Shown here piece by piece: positions 6,170-7,000 of a stretch of DNA of 7,000 nt (position 1 is the first letter of the stretch; every line of letters begins with the position of its first letter). The translations under genes and the position numbers were made by a program. Source of the DNA: Bacillota bacterium (lineage in GTDB: Bacteria; Bacillota; Clostridia; Oscillospirales; Ruminococcaceae); assembly GCA_023451415.1 (NCBI GenBank), contig JAEXZK010000238.1, forward strand, positions 1 through 7,000. The letters run 5' to 3'. The notes below the pieces were generated by a model. That model worked only from the letters and a program-made list of their open reading frames with translations, ran no database searches and was not told the origin of the DNA.

Positions 6170-6832
6170 TCAGACCCCGGCACAGGCCGCCCGCATGGCG
6201 TCTATTTCCGCCTTGTAGTCGGGCTTGCCGAAGATGGACGAGCCGGCCACCAGGCAGGTGGCTCCCTGGGCGGCGCAAAGGGGCGCCGTCTCCCGGCCGA
6301 TGCCGCCGTCCACCTGGAGGATCAGGTCCTCCCGGCCGACGCGGCGGGCTTCCCCGGCAATGGCCGCCAGCTTGGGGCACATGTCCTGGCGGAACTTCTG
6401 CCCGCCGAAGCCGGGCACCACTGTCATCACCAGCAACAGGTCAAGTTCCCCCAGATAGGGGAACACCGCCTCCGCCGGGGTGTCGGGGCTGAGGGAAAGG
6501 CCCGCCTTCAGGCCCAGGGCCTTCACGCGGCGGATGGTCTCGGCGGGGTCGCCCTCCGCCTCCACATGGAAGGTGATGAGGTCGGCCCCAGCCTTGGCCA
6601 GGTCCTCCAGATACCGCTGGGGCTCCGAGATCATGATATGCACGTCCAGGAACATCTTTGTCACCCTGCGGATGGCGGCAATGACCGGCATGCCAAAAGA
6701 AATATTGGGTACAAAATGCCCATCCATAACGTCCAGATGAAGCATATCCGCTCCAGCGGCCTCCACGGCCAGAATCTCCCGTTCCAGGTTGACAAAGTCG
6801 GCGGCCAGCACCGACGGAGAAATGGCAATCAT
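6170..6832 (-). CDS. rpe: ribulose-5-phosphate 3-epimerase
   Basis: The product has 220 residues, the normal family length. It interconverts D-ribulose 5-phosphate and D-xylulose 5-phosphate in the cytosolic pentose phosphate pathway. The beta/alpha barrel is complete: ISPSVLAADF at the start, LHLDVMDGHFVPNISFG (31-47) with metal ligand His32 and catalytic/metal Asp34, LDVHIM (62-67) with His65, a VVPGFGGQKF loop (138-147), VDGGI (174-178) with Asp175, and GSSIF (197-201) for phosphate. ATG 6832 was chosen because AAAGGAG lies 11 bases upstream and the protein then begins like its relatives; an in-frame TTG at 6865 would add 11 unconserved residues. The gene stands alone here, not in the rsgA-linked cluster common in Firmicutes, and has its own promoter. 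Confidence 0.96.
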   Translation of the reverse strand: MIAISPSVLAADFVNLEREILAVEAAGADMLHLDVMDGHFVPNISFGMPVIAAIRRVTKMFLDVHIMISEPQRYLEDLAKAGADLITFHVEAEGDPAETIRRVKALGLKAGLSLSPDTPAEAVFPYLGELDLLLVMTVVPGFGGQKFRQDMCPKLAAIAGEARRVGREDLILQVDGGIGRETAPLCAAQGATCLVAGSSIFGKPDYKAEIDAMRAACAGV

Positions 6833-6875
6833 ACTCTTCCCCGCTCCTTTGATGCAAAAGTGCAAAATACTCCAT

Positions 6876-6888
6876 GATGATTATCATC
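6876..6888. promoter_or_regulatory. operator-like palindrome resembling the centre of a Fur box
   Basis: GATGATTATCATC is a perfect 6-1-6 inverted repeat lying just downstream of the rpe -10 hexamer, over the expected transcription start. Its core, ATGATAATCAT on the - strand, equals the centre of the classical Fur consensus, but the outer arms are not matched. A repressor bound here would block rpe. The identity of the regulator is inference. Confidence 0.4.
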
Positions 6889-6892
6889 GTTC

Positions 6893-6922
6893 ATTTTAAC
6901 ATGAATAGCCCGGAAAGGTCAA
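6893..6922 (-). promoter_or_regulatory. sigma-A promoter of rpe with extended -10
   Basis: On the - strand, TTGACC (6922-6917) is followed after 18 bases by TAAAAT (6898-6893), preceded by TGT, which makes an extended -10. The expected transcription start falls near 6885-6887, about 54 bases before the rpe start codon. Two operator-like patterns flank it, at 6876-6888 and 6921-6958. Confidence 0.75.
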
Positions 6923-6958
6923 TGAACACCTTGTGAAGGCCTGTAAATAAACTGTGAA
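6921..6958 (-). repeat. tandem TTYACA repeats with about 11-bp period
   Basis: On the - strand, TTCACA (6958-6953), TTTACA (6947-6942) and TTCACA (6937-6932) recur at 11 and 10 bases, with a weaker TTCATT (6926-6921) one turn further on that overlaps the rpe -35. Helical-period direct repeats of this type are typical of OmpR/PhoB-family response regulators; the Bacillus PhoP box uses TTAACA-like units with about 5-base spacers. The site also lies upstream of the rightward promoter at the window edge, so it could serve either gene. Confidence 0.4.
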
Positions 6959-6968
6959 AAGCATTGTT

Positions 6969-6999
6969 TTTACACAAACTGCCGGAAATATGCTATAAT
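6969..6999 (+). promoter_or_regulatory. rightward promoter with extended -10 at window edge
   Basis: A perfect TATAAT (6994-6999) preceded by TGC forms an extended -10. A TTTACA at 6969-6974 is a plausible -35 but with a 19-base spacer; TACACA at 6971-6976 would give 17. It is divergent from rpe and would drive a gene beyond position 7000. Confidence 0.65.
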
Positions 7000-7000
7000 C

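Noticed and set aside
6161..6180. CCGGGG/CCCCGG hairpin as a shared terminator of the MecA-like gene and rpe
   Set aside because: The stem has no T-run on either side and part of it lies inside the rpe coding region.
6833..6865. Upstream TTG start for rpe, adding 11 residues
   Set aside because: The extra residues do not match the family's start, and the good ribosome site lies downstream of this TTG, serving ATG 6832.
1..7000. CRISPR arrays, tRNA or rRNA genes, insertion sequences, attachment sites
   Set aside because: No spaced identical repeats, tRNA cloverleaf with a conserved T-arm, transposase frame or terminal inverted repeats were seen on either strand.

Overview
The window is GC-rich (roughly 60% by eye), with Shine-Dalgarno sites close to AGGAGG, sigma-A-type promoters and Rnf-family genes. 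This suggests a Clostridia genome, most likely an anaerobe of the Oscillospirales. That assignment is inferred from gene content and protein style, not from a marker gene.

Layout. (1) Positions 1-960, + strand: the 3' tail of a possible membrane protein, then a CofE-like (F420-0:glutamate ligase family) gene, closed by a perfect 16-bp hairpin. (2) Positions 1034-5735, - strand, read right to left: an apparent five-gene operon rnfC-rnfD-rnfE-rnfA followed by a membrane-anchored glycosidase-like protein (DUF4015 type), closed by a good terminator at 1034-1083. (3) Positions 5828-6154, + strand: a short gene that encodes only the C-terminal domain of a MecA-type Clp adaptor. (4) Positions 6170-6832, - strand: rpe (ribulose-5-phosphate 3-epimerase), convergent with the MecA-like gene. 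(5) Positions 6833-7000: an AT-richer regulatory region with the rpe promoter, two operator-like patterns and a promoter that fires rightward out of the window.

The main point of interest is the Rnf-like operon. It keeps recognisable RnfC, RnfD, RnfE and RnfA homologues in the usual order, but no rnfG or rnfB lies in or beside it. The residues that carry redox cofactors are largely gone. The cysteine positions that bind the intramembrane iron-sulfur cluster in RnfA and RnfE are replaced in both proteins. RnfC has lost its glycine-rich FMN/NADH motif and its N-terminal domain. The SGAT flavinylation motif of RnfD is altered. RnfC still has both complete 4Fe-4S motifs, and the membrane scaffolds are intact with no frameshift. 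This looks like a divergent Rnf-derived complex that cannot carry electrons by the standard route, not a pseudogene cluster. Its function cannot be read from the sequence.
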